From Streptomyces sp. NBC_00683 (GTDB lineage: Bacteria; Actinomycetota; Actinomycetes; Streptomycetales; Streptomycetaceae), in NCBI RefSeq assembly GCF_036226745.1, contig NZ_CP109013.1:7564001-7628000 (forward strand): a DNA stretch of 64,000 bases. The letters run 5' to 3'. Positions 25,715 to 34,101 of this stretch are shown here, piece by piece (positions within the stretch are counted from its first letter, which is position 1; every line of letters begins with the position of its first letter). Below the pieces are notes generated by a model, which was not told the DNA's origin, searched no databases, and saw only the letters and a program-made list of their open reading frames with translations. A program made the position numbers and the translations under genes.

Positions 25715-28700
25715 GGTGCCACCTCGGGTCGGCGGGACAGGACGAGCAGTGGTGTTCCCGATTCCACCTGGGCGCCGGGCTTGGTGAGGATCCGGACGAC
25801 CGTGCCGTCCATCGGGGCATGAACGCGGGATTCCATCTTCATCGCCTCCAGGGCGAGCAGCGGCTGACCCGCCGTGACCGTGTCCCCCGCGGCCACATTC
25901 AACTGCCAGACGGATGCGGCGAACTCGGCTTCCAGCAGCCGGCCGCCCTCCGGTATCTCGATCTCCACCGGCACCTCGGCCGGGGCGGTTGCCGCCTCGG
26001 CCCTGGCGAACTCGCCGGCCTCCTCCCAGGCGTCACGCTCGGCGCCGAACGCGGCGCCCTGCCGGGCGCGGAACGCGGCGATCGACACGGCGTTCCCGTC
26101 GAGGAACGCCTGGTACCGCGCCAGCGAGAACTCGCCTTCCTCGATACGCGGTACGAAGCGCCCGGACGCGATGTCCGCACGGAGCTCGAGGAGTTCGTCC
26201 GCCTCCACCGGATACCACTTGATGCGGTCGAAGAAGCGCAGCAGCCAGGGCGAACCCGGCTCGAAGGCACCGCGCTGCTGCCAGCCCGACCACACCTGGG
26301 TCGTGCGGCCCACGAACTGGTAGCCGCCGGGGCCCTCCATCCCGTAGATGCACAGGTACGCGCCGCCGATGCCGACCGAGTTCTCGGCCGTCCAGGTGCG
26401 GGCCGGGTTGTACTTCGTGGTGACCAGCCGGTGGCGCGGGTCCAGCGGAGTGGCGACGGGCGCGCCCAGGTAGACATCGCCGAGCCCCATCACCAGGTAC
26501 TCGGCGTCGAAGACCGTGCGGTAGACCTCGTCCACGGAGTCCAGGCCGTTGACCCGGCGGATGAACTCGATGTTCCACGGGCACCAGGGGGCGTCGTCCC
26601 GGACCCCCGCCATGTAGCGCGCGATGGCCTCGCGGGTCGCCGGGTCGTCCCAGGACAACGGCAGATGCACGGTCCTGGACCGTACGACGAGGGCATCGGT
26701 CGGCGGGAGCGCGGCCTCGGTGCGGTGGAGCAGCTCCAGGAGGCGTTCCTGCGGAAGGACCGAGGGGTCGGTCTGGATCTGGAGCGAGCGGATGCCGGGC
26801 GTGAGGCCGGTGACGCCGGGGACGGCCTGCGCCGTCAGCGCCTCCATCAGCGCGTGGACGCGCATCCGCATCGCCAGGTCCAGCTGCATCGGCCCGTACT
26901 CGACCAGGACGTTGTCGTCACCGCTGCGGCGGTAGGTGAGGGTGCCGTCCTGGAACAGGATGCCGCCGTCGACGATCGCGGGGCGCGGCGCACCGGTGAT
27001 CGTCACCGGCTGGAAGCGGACCGTGTCGCCGGGGCGGAGCTGCCCCAGCTTCCAGCGTTCGCCCGTCACCACCGTCGCCGGGCAGACGAACCCGCCCAGC
27101 GAGGGCCCGTCGGGACCGAGGAGCACCGGCATGTCGCCTGTGTAGTCGACGGCGCCCACGGAGTAGGGCGTGTCATGGATGTTGGACGGGTGCAGGCCTG
27201 CCTCGCCGCCGTCGGTGCGCGCCCAGCGCGGCTTGGGGCCGACCAGACGCACACCGGTCCGGGCCGAGTTGAAGTGGACCTTCCAGTCGGCCGCGTAGAA
27301 GTCGTGGATGTCCTCCTCGGTGAAGAACTCGGGCGCAGCGTGGGGGCCTTCGGCCGCCCCGATCCGCCACACGGAACCGAAGTCCGGACGTGCACTCTCG
27401 GGGACGGCGGCGCCCGCGGCCGCGCCGGCCTCGTCGGTTGCGAAGGTCTCGTCGGTCCCGCAGTGCAGCACGTCGCCGGTGCGCAGCGCCCGCCCGCCGT
27501 GGCCGCCGAAGCCGCCGAGCGTGAACGTGGCGGCGCTGCCCAGGAAGCCGGGGACGTCCAGGCCGCCTCCCGCGAACAGGACGTAGGTCCGCAGTCCGTG
27601 CACTGCCGGGGTGCCGACAGCGAGCGTGGCGCCGGCCGGGACGGTCAGGGGCTCCCACTGCCCGACCGGCTCGCCGTCGAGCGTCACGGGGGCAGGTGCG
27701 CCCGTGACACAGACCGTCGTCGCACGGGTGAAGCGCAGAGTCGGGCCCTGGAGCGTGCATTCGAGGCCGGGCGCGCCCGGGGCGTTGTCCAGGGCGGTGT
27801 TGCCGAGCCGGAAGGAGAGGTCGTCCATGGGGCCCGAAGGCGGTACGCCCACCTGCCAGTAGCCCGTGCGACCGGGCCAGTCCTGCACGGTGGTGAGTGT
27901 GCCGCCCGAGACCACCTCGATACGGGGGGTCGGGTCCGTGACCGTGGCCAGGGTGGCGGTCGAGTGCGCGGCGCCCCTGACCCGGTCGTCGGCCAGGGCG
28001 GCCCGCACCAGGCCCAGATTGGTCTCGATGCCGTCCACCCGGGTCGCGGCGAGTGCCTCGTCCAGCCGGGTGAGAGCCTCGGCGCGGTCGGTGCCGTACG
28101 CGATGACCTTGGCCAGCATCGGGTCGTACGAGGTCGTCACCTCCGTACCCGTCTCGATCCAGGTATCCACACGGATGCCCTCGGCCTCGGGGAACGCGAC
28201 GCGGGTCAGCAGGCCGGCGCCGGGGCGGTGGTCGCGCGTCGGGTCCTCGGCGTACACGCGTGCCTCGACCGCGTGGCCGCGCGGCGCAGACGGCTCCTGC
28301 ACGACGTCGGTGTCGCCCTGCGCCAGGCGCAGCATCCAGGCGACGAGGTCGACACCGAAGATCTCCTCGGTGACCGGGTGCTCGACCTGGAGACGGGTGT
28401 TGACCTCCAGGAAGTACGCCTCCTCGCGGGCGGCGTCATACACGAACTCCACCGTGCCCGCCGAACGGTAGCCGACCGAGGCACACAACTCACGCGCCGA
28501 TGTGGCCAGTCGGCTGCGGACGTCGTCCGGGAGGCCCGGGGCGGGGGCCTCCTCCAGGACCTTCTGGTTGCGGCGCTGGAGCGAGCAGTCGCGGTCGCCG
28601 AAGGTGACCACGCGGCCCCGGCCGTCGCCGAAGACCTGCACCTCCACATGCCGCGCGTGCTCGACGAGCCGCTCCAGGAAGACCCCCGCCGAGGAGAAGG

Positions 28701-29271
28701 ACGCGGCGGCGACGCGCTGCACACGCTCCCAGGCGTCGGTCAGTTCCTCGGCGGAACGGCAGGCCGACATGCCGATTCCGCCGCCTCCTCCGGTGGCCTT
28801 GAGCATCACCGGGTAGCCGATGCGGTCCGCCGCGGTGAGGGCCGCGGGAAGGTCGGGCAGCAGCCCGGTGCCGGGCGCCAGGGGGACACCCGCCTCCTCG
28901 GCCGCCGCGCGTGCGGTGTGCTTGGCGCCGAAGAGTTCCAGCTGATCGGCGGTCGGACCGACGAAGACGATGCCGGCGTCCTCGCAACGCCGGGCGAACT
29001 CCGCGTCCTCGGAGAGGAATCCGTATCCCGGGTGGATGGCCCCGGCGCCGGTGTCCTTGGCGGCCTTGAGTACCAGGTCGGCGTCGAGGTACGACTCCTT
29101 GGCCGGCGCCGGGCCGAGGCGCACCGCCTCGTCGGCGAGCCGGACATGAGGGGCGGAGCGATCGGCGTCGGAGAACACCGCGACGGTACGCAGGCCCAGT
29201 TCGCGGGCCGTCCGGATGATCCGGACGGCTATCTCGCCGCGGTTGGCGATCAGGAGGGTGTCGAAGGTCAT
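25711..29271 (-). CDS. Biotin-dependent urea/guanidine carboxylase
   Basis: A 1,186-residue single-chain carboxylase. Residues 1-450 are biotin carboxylase with ATP-grasp (LLIANRGEIAVRI, KATGGGGGIGM). About 465-760 are the first carboxyltransferase half (PSGPMDDLSFRLGN) and about 780-1010 the second (GMEGPGGYQFVGRT). The last 80 residues are the biotinyl domain, with the biotinylated Lys in LEAMKMES. Annotated relatives are called urea carboxylase, but enzymes encoded beside DUF1989 pairs have been shown to prefer guanidine. Here both DUF1989 genes are directly upstream and a urease operon is elsewhere in the window, so guanidine is the better guess. The start is ATG 29271, overlapping the upstream stop by 4 bp. 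Confidence 0.95.
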   Translation of the reverse strand: MTFDTLLIANRGEIAVRIIRTARELGLRTVAVFSDADRSAPHVRLADEAVRLGPAPAKESYLDADLVLKAAKDTGAGAIHPGYGFLSEDAEFARRCEDAGIVFVGPTADQLELFGAKHTARAAAEEAGVPLAPGTGLLPDLPAALTAADRIGYPVMLKATGGGGGIGMSACRSAEELTDAWERVQRVAAASFSSAGVFLERLVEHARHVEVQVFGDGRGRVVTFGDRDCSLQRRNQKVLEEAPAPGLPDDVRSRLATSARELCASVGYRSAGTVEFVYDAAREEAYFLEVNTRLQVEHPVTEEIFGVDLVAWMLRLAQGDTDVVQEPSAPRGHAVEARVYAEDPTRDHRPGAGLLTRVAFPEAEGIRVDTWIETGTEVTTSYDPMLAKVIAYGTDRAEALTRLDEALAATRVDGIETNLGLVRAALADDRVRGAAHSTATLATVTDPTPRIEVVSGGTLTTVQDWPGRTGYWQVGVPPSGPMDDLSFRLGNTALDNAPGAPGLECTLQGPTLRFTRATTVCVTGAPAPVTLDGEPVGQWEPLTVPAGATLAVGTPAVHGLRTYVLFAGGGLDVPGFLGSAATFTLGGFGGHGGRALRTGDVLHCGTDETFATDEAGAAAGAAVPESARPDFGSVWRIGAAEGPHAAPEFFTEEDIHDFYAADWKVHFNSARTGVRLVGPKPRWARTDGGEAGLHPSNIHDTPYSVGAVDYTGDMPVLLGPDGPSLGGFVCPATVVTGERWKLGQLRPGDTVRFQPVTITGAPRPAIVDGGILFQDGTLTYRRSGDDNVLVEYGPMQLDLAMRMRVHALMEALTAQAVPGVTGLTPGIRSLQIQTDPSVLPQERLLELLHRTEAALPPTDALVVRSRTVHLPLSWDDPATREAIARYMAGVRDDAPWCPWNIEFIRRVNGLDSVDEVYRTVFDAEYLVMGLGDVYLGAPVATPLDPRHRLVTTKYNPARTWTAENSVGIGGAYLCIYGMEGPGGYQFVGRTTQVWSGWQQRGAFEPGSPWLLRFFDRIKWYPVEADELLELRADIASGRFVPRIEEGEFSLARYQAFLDGNAVSIAAFRARQGAAFGAERDAWEEAGEFARAEAATAPAEVPVEIEIPEGGRLLEAEFAASVWQLNVAAGDTVTAGQPLLALEAMKMESRVHAPMDGTVVRILTKPGAQVESGTPLLVLSRRPEVAP

Positions 29272-29906
29272 CGCGCGGCCCCCGTTGCCGCGGGGGCGGT
29301 GATGGTGGCCTCGACGGCTGTCGGGTCGAAGCCGTTGCACGGGTTGTTGATCTGGGGGCAGTTGGACACCAGGACCAGGACGTCCGTCTCGGCGCGGAGG
29401 GTGACCTTCAGGCCGGGCGCCGAGATGCCGTCCACGATGCCGAGGGTGCCGTCCTTCTCGACCGGCACGTTCATGTACCAGTTGATGTTGGAGACGAGAT
29501 CCCGTTTGCCGAGCCCGTGCCGGGCGCCCTCCGCGAGGAAGTTGTCCACGCAGGCGTGCTGCGACCAGGTGTGGTGTCCGTAGCGCAGGGTGTTGGATTC
29601 CTTGGAGCACGCGCCGCCCACGGTGTCGTGCCGGCCGCAGGTGTCCTCGGTGACCGTCATGAGCGGGGTGTGCTCGTTCGACATCAGCACGCTGCCGGTG
29701 GTGAGGAAGATGCTGCCCTGTGCGTGGAGGGTGTCCGGCGCGCTGTAGCGGACGGCGGTGTCCCGGGCGTCGTACACGAGGAAGTCGACGGCCTGATTGC
29801 CGTGCAGGTCGGTGAGGGTGAGGTGCTCGCCGGCGCGGACCACGGCGGACCACGCGGCCCGTGCGGGGATCGTGGCGGTGGTGGTCGTGGCGGTCGTCCG
29901 GGTCAT
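29268..29906 (-). CDS. DUF1989 protein, probable carboxyguanidine deiminase subunit (UAAP2 type)
   Basis: A 212-residue protein of the urea-carboxylase-associated family. Pairs of these proteins are known to form carboxyguanidine deiminase (CgdAB), which converts carboxyguanidine to allophanate and ammonia. The start is the ATG at 29906 (MTRTTATTTT). Conserved Cys and His residues that could hold the metal or catalyse are visible in EDTCGRHDTVGGACSKES near residues 87-104 and NCPQINNPCNGF near 182-193. It overlaps the upstream paralogue and the downstream carboxylase by 4 bp at each end, which argues for equal, coupled production of the subunits. Confidence 0.9.
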   Translation of the reverse strand: MTRTTATTTTATIPARAAWSAVVRAGEHLTLTDLHGNQAVDFLVYDARDTAVRYSAPDTLHAQGSIFLTTGSVLMSNEHTPLMTVTEDTCGRHDTVGGACSKESNTLRYGHHTWSQHACVDNFLAEGARHGLGKRDLVSNINWYMNVPVEKDGTLGIVDGISAPGLKVTLRAETDVLVLVSNCPQINNPCNGFDPTAVEATITAPAATGAAR

Positions 29907-30721
29907 GCTCGCCCCCTGGCGGTGAGGAAGTCGTACGTGTTGAGGAAGGCCCTGCGCCCCTCGGGTGCGGCGTCCCAGAGCGGGTCGCCGGGCCGCGTCG
30001 GCCGGGCACGCCAGGCGAGCACCTCCAGCGAGGTGCAGGTGTACTCCGGGCGGGGATCCAGCGGATGCGGGACGTTCGCGACGAGCACCGTCAGGTCCTG
30101 CTCGGCGCGCAGGGTCACGGCCGTGCCCGCTCCCGCCGAGCCGGTGAAGTCCAGGGCGCCGTCCTCGTGTATCTCCACGCCCTGGAAGAAGGAGAGGGAG
30201 GGCGGCAGATCCCGGGGCTCGAGGCCGTTCTTGGCGGCCGCGAGCTTCAGCAGTTCCCGCCCGGCGGGGGACCCGGACTGCGGAGTGCCGTCCCCGTACC
30301 GCGCGGTGTTGCGCAGGAGGGTCGACGTACCGCACAGCGCGTCGTGCCGGCCCGAGGAGTCGGCGATCACCGAAGCGAGGACGCGCCCCTGGTCGGAGAG
30401 GAGCAGCCGGTCCGCGCCGAGATAGGCATTCCACTGCACCTTGATCGTGTCGGCGGTGTTCAGCCGCTCCCACGGGCGGCCGTCCGCGTACAGGAGCACA
30501 TGGGCGCAGGCGTCGCCGTCGAGGTCCGTGAGGCGCAGTTCCGTACCGCGGGCGAGTACGCGGTGTGTGTAGTTGCCTCCCGCGACGGTCTCGGCCCACA
30601 CGGGCTCGCCCGGCAGGCAGGCGGGCCAGTCGGCCGCGGGCACCACCGGCATGTCACGGGTACGGGTGACGTGTTGGGAGCGGGCGTGCTCCCGCGCTCC
30701 GTGTGTTGTCGCTGTCGCCAT
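29903..30721 (-). CDS. DUF1989 protein, probable carboxyguanidine deiminase subunit (UAAP1 type)
   Basis: A 272-residue member of the same family, first gene of the operon. It has the parallel features to its partner: VLLYADGRPWERLNTADT, then DSSGRHDALCGTS with Cys and His near residue 120, and a C-terminal region of about 60 residues that the shorter partner lacks (YTCTSLEVLAWRA). The start was set at ATG 30721, preceded by a GGAGG ribosome site; the longer frame would run over the operator palindrome at 30782-30801. Expression should depend on the TetR protein encoded divergently 181 bp away. Together with its partner it is inferred to deiminate carboxyguanidine. Confidence 0.88.
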   Translation of the reverse strand: MATATTHGAREHARSQHVTRTRDMPVVPAADWPACLPGEPVWAETVAGGNYTHRVLARGTELRLTDLDGDACAHVLLYADGRPWERLNTADTIKVQWNAYLGADRLLLSDQGRVLASVIADSSGRHDALCGTSTLLRNTARYGDGTPQSGSPAGRELLKLAAAKNGLEPRDLPPSLSFFQGVEIHEDGALDFTGSAGAGTAVTLRAEQDLTVLVANVPHPLDPRPEYTCTSLEVLAWRARPTRPGDPLWDAAPEGRRAFLNTYDFLTARGRA

Positions 30722-30781
30722 GGCTGGACCTCCGGTCGGCGGTGGCATCACTGCGCGGCTCGCTTCGGGGCCCCGCGCCAG

Positions 30782-30801
30782 TTTCTGTCGCTCGACAGAA
30801 A
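30782..30801. promoter_or_regulatory. TetR-type operator upstream of the carboxylase operon
   Basis: A perfect 8-bp inverted repeat, TTTCTGTC and GACAGAAA with a 4-nt centre, between the divergent operon and TetR genes, 61-80 bp before the operon start. A near copy lies before the permease gene at 33202-33221, at almost the same distance from that start. This is the pattern expected for the site of the local TetR repressor. Confidence 0.75.
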
Positions 30802-30902
30802 TTAAGTCGCCCGGGATTCGGGTTCGTTGCCCGTCCATTGCGGGTGCGTTACCGACTGCTCACCAAGATCCGTACGGTCCGCGATGTGCGACGATCGGCC
30901 CC

Positions 30903-31538
30903 ATGCCTCCCACCGGAAGAAAGGTCGGTCGCCCGCGCGCCCAGCAGCGGCCCGACAGCGGTCTGTCCGCACGAGACGAACTGCTGGGCGCGGCCGCGGA
31001 GCTGTTCACCAGTCGCGGCTACTCGGCGACCACCACCCGGGCCGTCGCCGAACGGGCGGGCATGCGCCAGGCGACGATGTACCACTACGTCGCGGGTAAG
31101 GAGGATCTGCTCGCGGAGCTCCTCGAATCCACGGTCACCCCGTCCCTGGCGGTGGCCAGGCAGCTGCTCGCCGATGACGCGACCAGTGCGGAGGACCGGC
31201 TGTGGGAGCTGTGCCGCTCGGACGTGGCACTGCTGTGCGCGGGCCCGCACAATCTGGGCGCGCTGTACGTGCTGCCCGAGGTACAGGCGGAACGGTTCGC
31301 GGGCTTCCATCGCGTCCGGACCGAGCTCAAGGACGCGTACGGGCAGCTGCTGGCCGGCACGGAGGCGTGCGCGGATCTCGACAAGGGCGAGCTGGCGCTG
31401 CGTACCGATCTGGTCTTCGGCCTGATCGAAGGCGTGATCCTGGTGCACCGCTCGGACCCGGACAGGTCGGCCGACGTGTTCGCCGCCGCGACGGCGGACG
31501 CGGCGCTGCGGATCGCCGGGGCGCGGCGCGGCGGGTAG
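30903..31538 (+). CDS. TetR-family regulator of the carboxylase operon
   Basis: A 211-residue TetR regulator. The N-terminal helix-turn-helix lies at about residues 28-72 (AAELFTSRGYSATTTRAVAERAG, then MYHYVAGKEDLL). A C-terminal all-helical ligand-binding domain follows. It is divergent from the DUF1989/carboxylase/allophanate hydrolase operon and convergent with the permease gene, so it is the clear local regulator. The palindromes at 30782 and 33202 are its likely binding sites. The ligand could be guanidine, urea or a pathway intermediate. An ATG far upstream would extend the frame through the operator and the opposite gene, so ATG 30903 is used. Confidence 0.92.
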   Translation: MPPTGRKVGRPRAQQRPDSGLSARDELLGAAAELFTSRGYSATTTRAVAERAGMRQATMYHYVAGKEDLLAELLESTVTPSLAVARQLLADDATSAEDRLWELCRSDVALLCAGPHNLGALYVLPEVQAERFAGFHRVRTELKDAYGQLLAGTEACADLDKGELALRTDLVFGLIEGVILVHRSDPDRSADVFAAATADAALRIAGARRGG

Positions 31539-31548
31539 GGCACACGGA

Positions 31549-31586
31549 GGCCCCGGACACCGGCGGTTCTGCCGGGATCCGGGGCC
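31549..31586. terminator. Bidirectional terminator between TetR and permease genes
   Basis: A hairpin with outer 9-bp stem GGCCCCGGA/TCCGGGGCC and an inner CGGC/GCCG pairing fills the 54 bp between the convergent stops. It can serve both strands. Confidence 0.75.
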
Positions 31587-31592
31587 ATCGGG

Positions 31593-33134
31593 TCAGCGCG
31601 CGGAAGCTGCTCGCTTGTACGTGCGGTACGTGCGGTACGCGGCGCCCAGGGCGACCGTGCCGCTCAGGAACAGGACCGTGAACCACTGGAAGTACCAGTG
31701 GCCACCCGCCGGGTCGTAGACCTCTGCCCTGGGCCAGGCGAGGTTGACCGTCATGAACAGGCCGTAGAGCAGGGCGAGAACATTGACCGGCAGGCCCCAT
31801 CGCCCCAGTGAGAACAGCGGCTTGCCCGCCTCGTCCAGGGCATCGGTGCGGGAGCTGTACGTGCCGCGCAGCCGGCGGACCAGGAGCGGGCCGGTCACCA
31901 TCGAGTACGCGAGGTACAGCATCACGATGCACGTGGTGCCGATGGCCAGGAACGCGTCCGGCGAGGAGAAGTTGAGGAGCAGCAGGGCCGCGGCGAGTAC
32001 CCCGACGACCAGCGCGGGTGCGGTCGGCATCCCGGTGCGCCGGTTGACCTTGGACAGCAGGCCGGAGCAGGGCAACTGGCCGTCACGGGCCATCGAGAAC
32101 AGCATCCGGCACGCCGCCGTCTGGACCGCCAGCGTCGCCACCACGATGGCGACCACCACATCGGCCAGCAGAACCCGGCCCAGGCCGTCACCCAGACTGC
32201 TGGTCAGGACGTAACTCATGCCGTCGGCCGCGAGGTTCCCGTCCGTGAGGCTCGGTGCGGCCAGCAGCCCGCCCAGTACCAGCAGGCCGCCGAGCAGGCC
32301 CGCCGCCCCGAGCGCGGACAGGATCGTGCGCGGAGCGGTCCGGAGGGGATCGCGGGTCTCCTCGCTCATCTCCCCGGCGCTGTCGAAGCCGATCATCACG
32401 TACGCGGCCGTGAACGAACCCACCAGCAGGGCGCCGAACAGGCCCGTCTCCGCGCCACTCGTGTGAAAGGTGATGCCCGGACTGCGTTCGGAGTGCGTCA
32501 GCAGCAGTACCACGATGAGGACGGCGCCGATGATCTCGGCGGTGACCCCGATCCGGTTGATCACCGACATGACGCGGTTGTCGATGACGTTCACCCAGGT
32601 CGTCAGTACCAGCAGGAGCGTACCGAGGACTGCCGCGTTGGCCGCCCCGGTCGGCGACAGCGGTGACGGGTCGCCGCCGAGTATCTGGAAACCGGACCAG
32701 ATGGGCGGCATCACCATCTGGAGAGCCAGGGCCGCGGCTGCCACCACCACGACCTGGCCGATGACCATGATCCAGCCCGCGAACCAGCCGAAGGTGAGAT
32801 TGCTGAGCCGGGACGACCACTGGTAGATCGCACCCGAGATCGGGTAGCGGGCGGCGAGTTCGGCGAAGCACGCGGCGACCAGCAGCTGTCCGGCCAGCAC
32901 GGCCGGCCAGGTCCAGAAGAAGACCGGGCCGCCGAAGGCATAGCCGACGGCGAAGAACTGAAAGACCGTCGTCAGGACGGAGATGAACGAGAATCCGGCG
33001 GCGAAGGAGGCGTACCGGCCGAGGCTGCGGTGCAGTTCCTGTCGGTAGCCGAACTCCTCGAGGGAGGAGCCGGCTTCCGCGGCCGGGGGGACGGGCGGGT
33101 CGGGACGTAGGTCGGCGGGGGCGGTGGCGGCCAT
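31593..33134 (-). CDS. APC-family amino acid/amine permease
   Basis: A 513-residue membrane transporter with 12 hydrophobic helices and the APC (amino acid-polyamine-organocation) signature regions, such as FAELAARYPISGAIYQW near residue 90 and FDSAGEMSEETRDP near 245. Members of this branch occur beside urea carboxylase-type operons and are taken to import the nitrogen substrate. The same 20-bp palindrome that precedes the operon lies 68-87 bp before this start, and the last bases before both starts also match (AGGTCCAGCC then ATGG). That ties the gene to the TetR regulon. Substrate, inferred, is guanidine or urea, possibly another cationic amine. The start is ATG 33134. Confidence 0.9.
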   Translation of the reverse strand: MAATAPADLRPDPPVPPAAEAGSSLEEFGYRQELHRSLGRYASFAAGFSFISVLTTVFQFFAVGYAFGGPVFFWTWPAVLAGQLLVAACFAELAARYPISGAIYQWSSRLSNLTFGWFAGWIMVIGQVVVVAAAALALQMVMPPIWSGFQILGGDPSPLSPTGAANAAVLGTLLLVLTTWVNVIDNRVMSVINRIGVTAEIIGAVLIVVLLLTHSERSPGITFHTSGAETGLFGALLVGSFTAAYVMIGFDSAGEMSEETRDPLRTAPRTILSALGAAGLLGGLLVLGGLLAAPSLTDGNLAADGMSYVLTSSLGDGLGRVLLADVVVAIVVATLAVQTAACRMLFSMARDGQLPCSGLLSKVNRRTGMPTAPALVVGVLAAALLLLNFSSPDAFLAIGTTCIVMLYLAYSMVTGPLLVRRLRGTYSSRTDALDEAGKPLFSLGRWGLPVNVLALLYGLFMTVNLAWPRAEVYDPAGGHWYFQWFTVLFLSGTVALGAAYRTYRTYKRAASAR

Positions 33135-33201
33135 GGCTGGACCTGCTCTCAGGGGAGGGCGGACGGGTTCCGGGAGCGCGGGGCAGTCGGCCGAAGCCGT
33201 A

Positions 33202-33221
33202 TTCCTGTCGGACGATAGAAA
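33202..33221. promoter_or_regulatory. Second copy of the TetR-type operator, before the permease gene
   Basis: TTCCTGTC and GATAGAAA around a 4-nt centre, differing from the site at 30782-30801 at only two arm positions. The flanks also match: both sites are followed on the plus strand by ATTA. It is 68-87 bp upstream of the permease start. Confidence 0.72.
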
Positions 33222-33461
33222 TTAGGGAGAGGGTGTTTCCGCCGGATGACGCAGTCGTGTCCGCACGGAGCCGAAGCGCTCACGCCACGTGGGGCGCGCC
33301 CGTAGCCCGCAGGTGTGCGGCACTCGGGTGCGTGCGGCATCGCGGGGGGTGTGCGGCGGCGTTGTCCCAGCTCACCGGCGTCCCGCCGGGCGGTGCGGGG
33401 GCGCGCGTCCCGCGAGTGGTGGCACCGGTGCAGGGGGCACGCGCCGGTTCCTCTTGCCGGT

Positions 33462-33481
33462 GCTAGCGCAGGCACGCTAGC
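33462..33481. promoter_or_regulatory. Palindromic operator of the toxin-antitoxin operon
   Basis: A perfect 7-bp inverted repeat, GCTAGCG and CGCTAGC with a 6-nt centre, ending 8 bp before the antitoxin start codon. Ribbon-helix-helix antitoxins bind such sites to repress their own operon. Confidence 0.65.
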
Positions 33482-33489
33482 GTGATGGT

Positions 33490-33717
33490 GTGCCCAAGAC
33501 TCAGCTGAACGTTCGAGTGGACGAGGCCACCGCCGAAGCGGCGCGACAGCGCGCGCTGCAGCGGGGGATGAGCGTGAACCGCTACATAGAGGAGCTCGTC
33601 AAACAGGATGCGGGCGAGGTGGGACACACCTTCGTCGAGGCTGCGGCCGACTTCATGAAGCAGTACGAGTCGGTGTTCGCCGAGGAGTTCGGCACGGAGC
33701 GCAAAGGCAGCCGTTGA
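33490..33717 (+). CDS. Ribbon-helix-helix antitoxin
   Basis: A 75-residue protein starting with GTG 33490. The N-terminal 45 residues (PKTQLNVRVDEATAEAARQR, MSVNRYIEELVKQ) form a typical ribbon-helix-helix DNA-binding fold of the Arc/CopG type. The acidic C-terminal third (FVEAAADFMKQYESVFAEEF) is the kind of tail that wraps a toxin. The toxin gene overlaps its stop by 4 bp. The palindrome just upstream is the likely autoregulatory site. Confidence 0.85.
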   Translation: MPKTQLNVRVDEATAEAARQRALQRGMSVNRYIEELVKQDAGEVGHTFVEAAADFMKQYESVFAEEFGTERKGSR

Positions 33718-34085
33718 ACCTGCAGATCGACCTTTCCTGGCTGCTCATGGTCGCCGAGCACAAGACGCCCGGTGATCCGCAGGTCGTCGACTGGGGTGCG
33801 CTCGTCGCCGCGGTGGGCCGGCACGAGGCGGAGATCTTCGGCAGCCCCGTCTACAGCGATCCGCACTCCCGGGCTGCGGCTCTGCTGCAGCTGCTCCTTC
33901 ACGTACCGGCTCTGGAGCACTCCAACGCGATGTTCGCGTCCGCAGTCGCGTACGGCTATCTCGTCGCGTCGGGGCTGAAGGTCATCACGTCGCCCGAACA
34001 GGTGCGCGACCTGGCCCTGCTGGTGAAGGAGGGCAAGGCGGACGTCCGGGCCATCGCGGACGAACTGCGCCAGTGGACCCTGTGA
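33714..34085 (+). CDS. Fic/Doc-like toxin with degenerate active site
   Basis: A 123-residue all-helical protein starting with TTG 33714, overlapping the antitoxin stop (TTGA). Similar Streptomyces genes are annotated as the Fic-family toxin component of a toxin-antitoxin pair. The fold pattern resembles Doc: an N-terminal segment with HEAEIFGSP, then LLQLLLHVPALEHSNAMFASAVAYGYL. The Fic motif HPFxDGNKR, needed for AMP transfer or Doc kinase activity, is not intact: at the equivalent place only H-V-P-A-L-E-H-S-N remains, without the Gly and the Lys/Arg. Either it uses different residues or it is an inactive or retargeted toxin. Seven-bp repeats begin 17 bp after its stop. Confidence 0.78.
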   Translation: MNLQIDLSWLLMVAEHKTPGDPQVVDWGALVAAVGRHEAEIFGSPVYSDPHSRAAALLQLLLHVPALEHSNAMFASAVAYGYLVASGLKVITSPEQVRDLALLVKEGKADVRAIADELRQWTL

Positions 34086-34101
34086 CCGGGCAGGCTCCGC
34101 C

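Larger units (their letters stand above)
33135..33489. other. Intergenic region between permease and toxin-antitoxin genes
   Basis: These 355 bp hold the permease leader and operator (33202-33221), then a GC-rich stretch with no gene I can support. The perfect palindrome before the antitoxin start comes last (33462-33481). Short open frames here lack ribosome sites and family features. Confidence 0.7.

Noticed and set aside
30722..30902. Guanidine (ykkC-type) riboswitch in the leader of the carboxylase operon
   Set aside because: The leader is short (about 60-80 nt from the palindrome to the start) and shows none of the conserved ykkC core sequences that I can recognise; a protein operator explains the region better.
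33149..33475. Open frame between the permease and the antitoxin
   Set aside because: No ribosome site or family pattern; it overlaps the operator and the toxin-antitoxin promoter.
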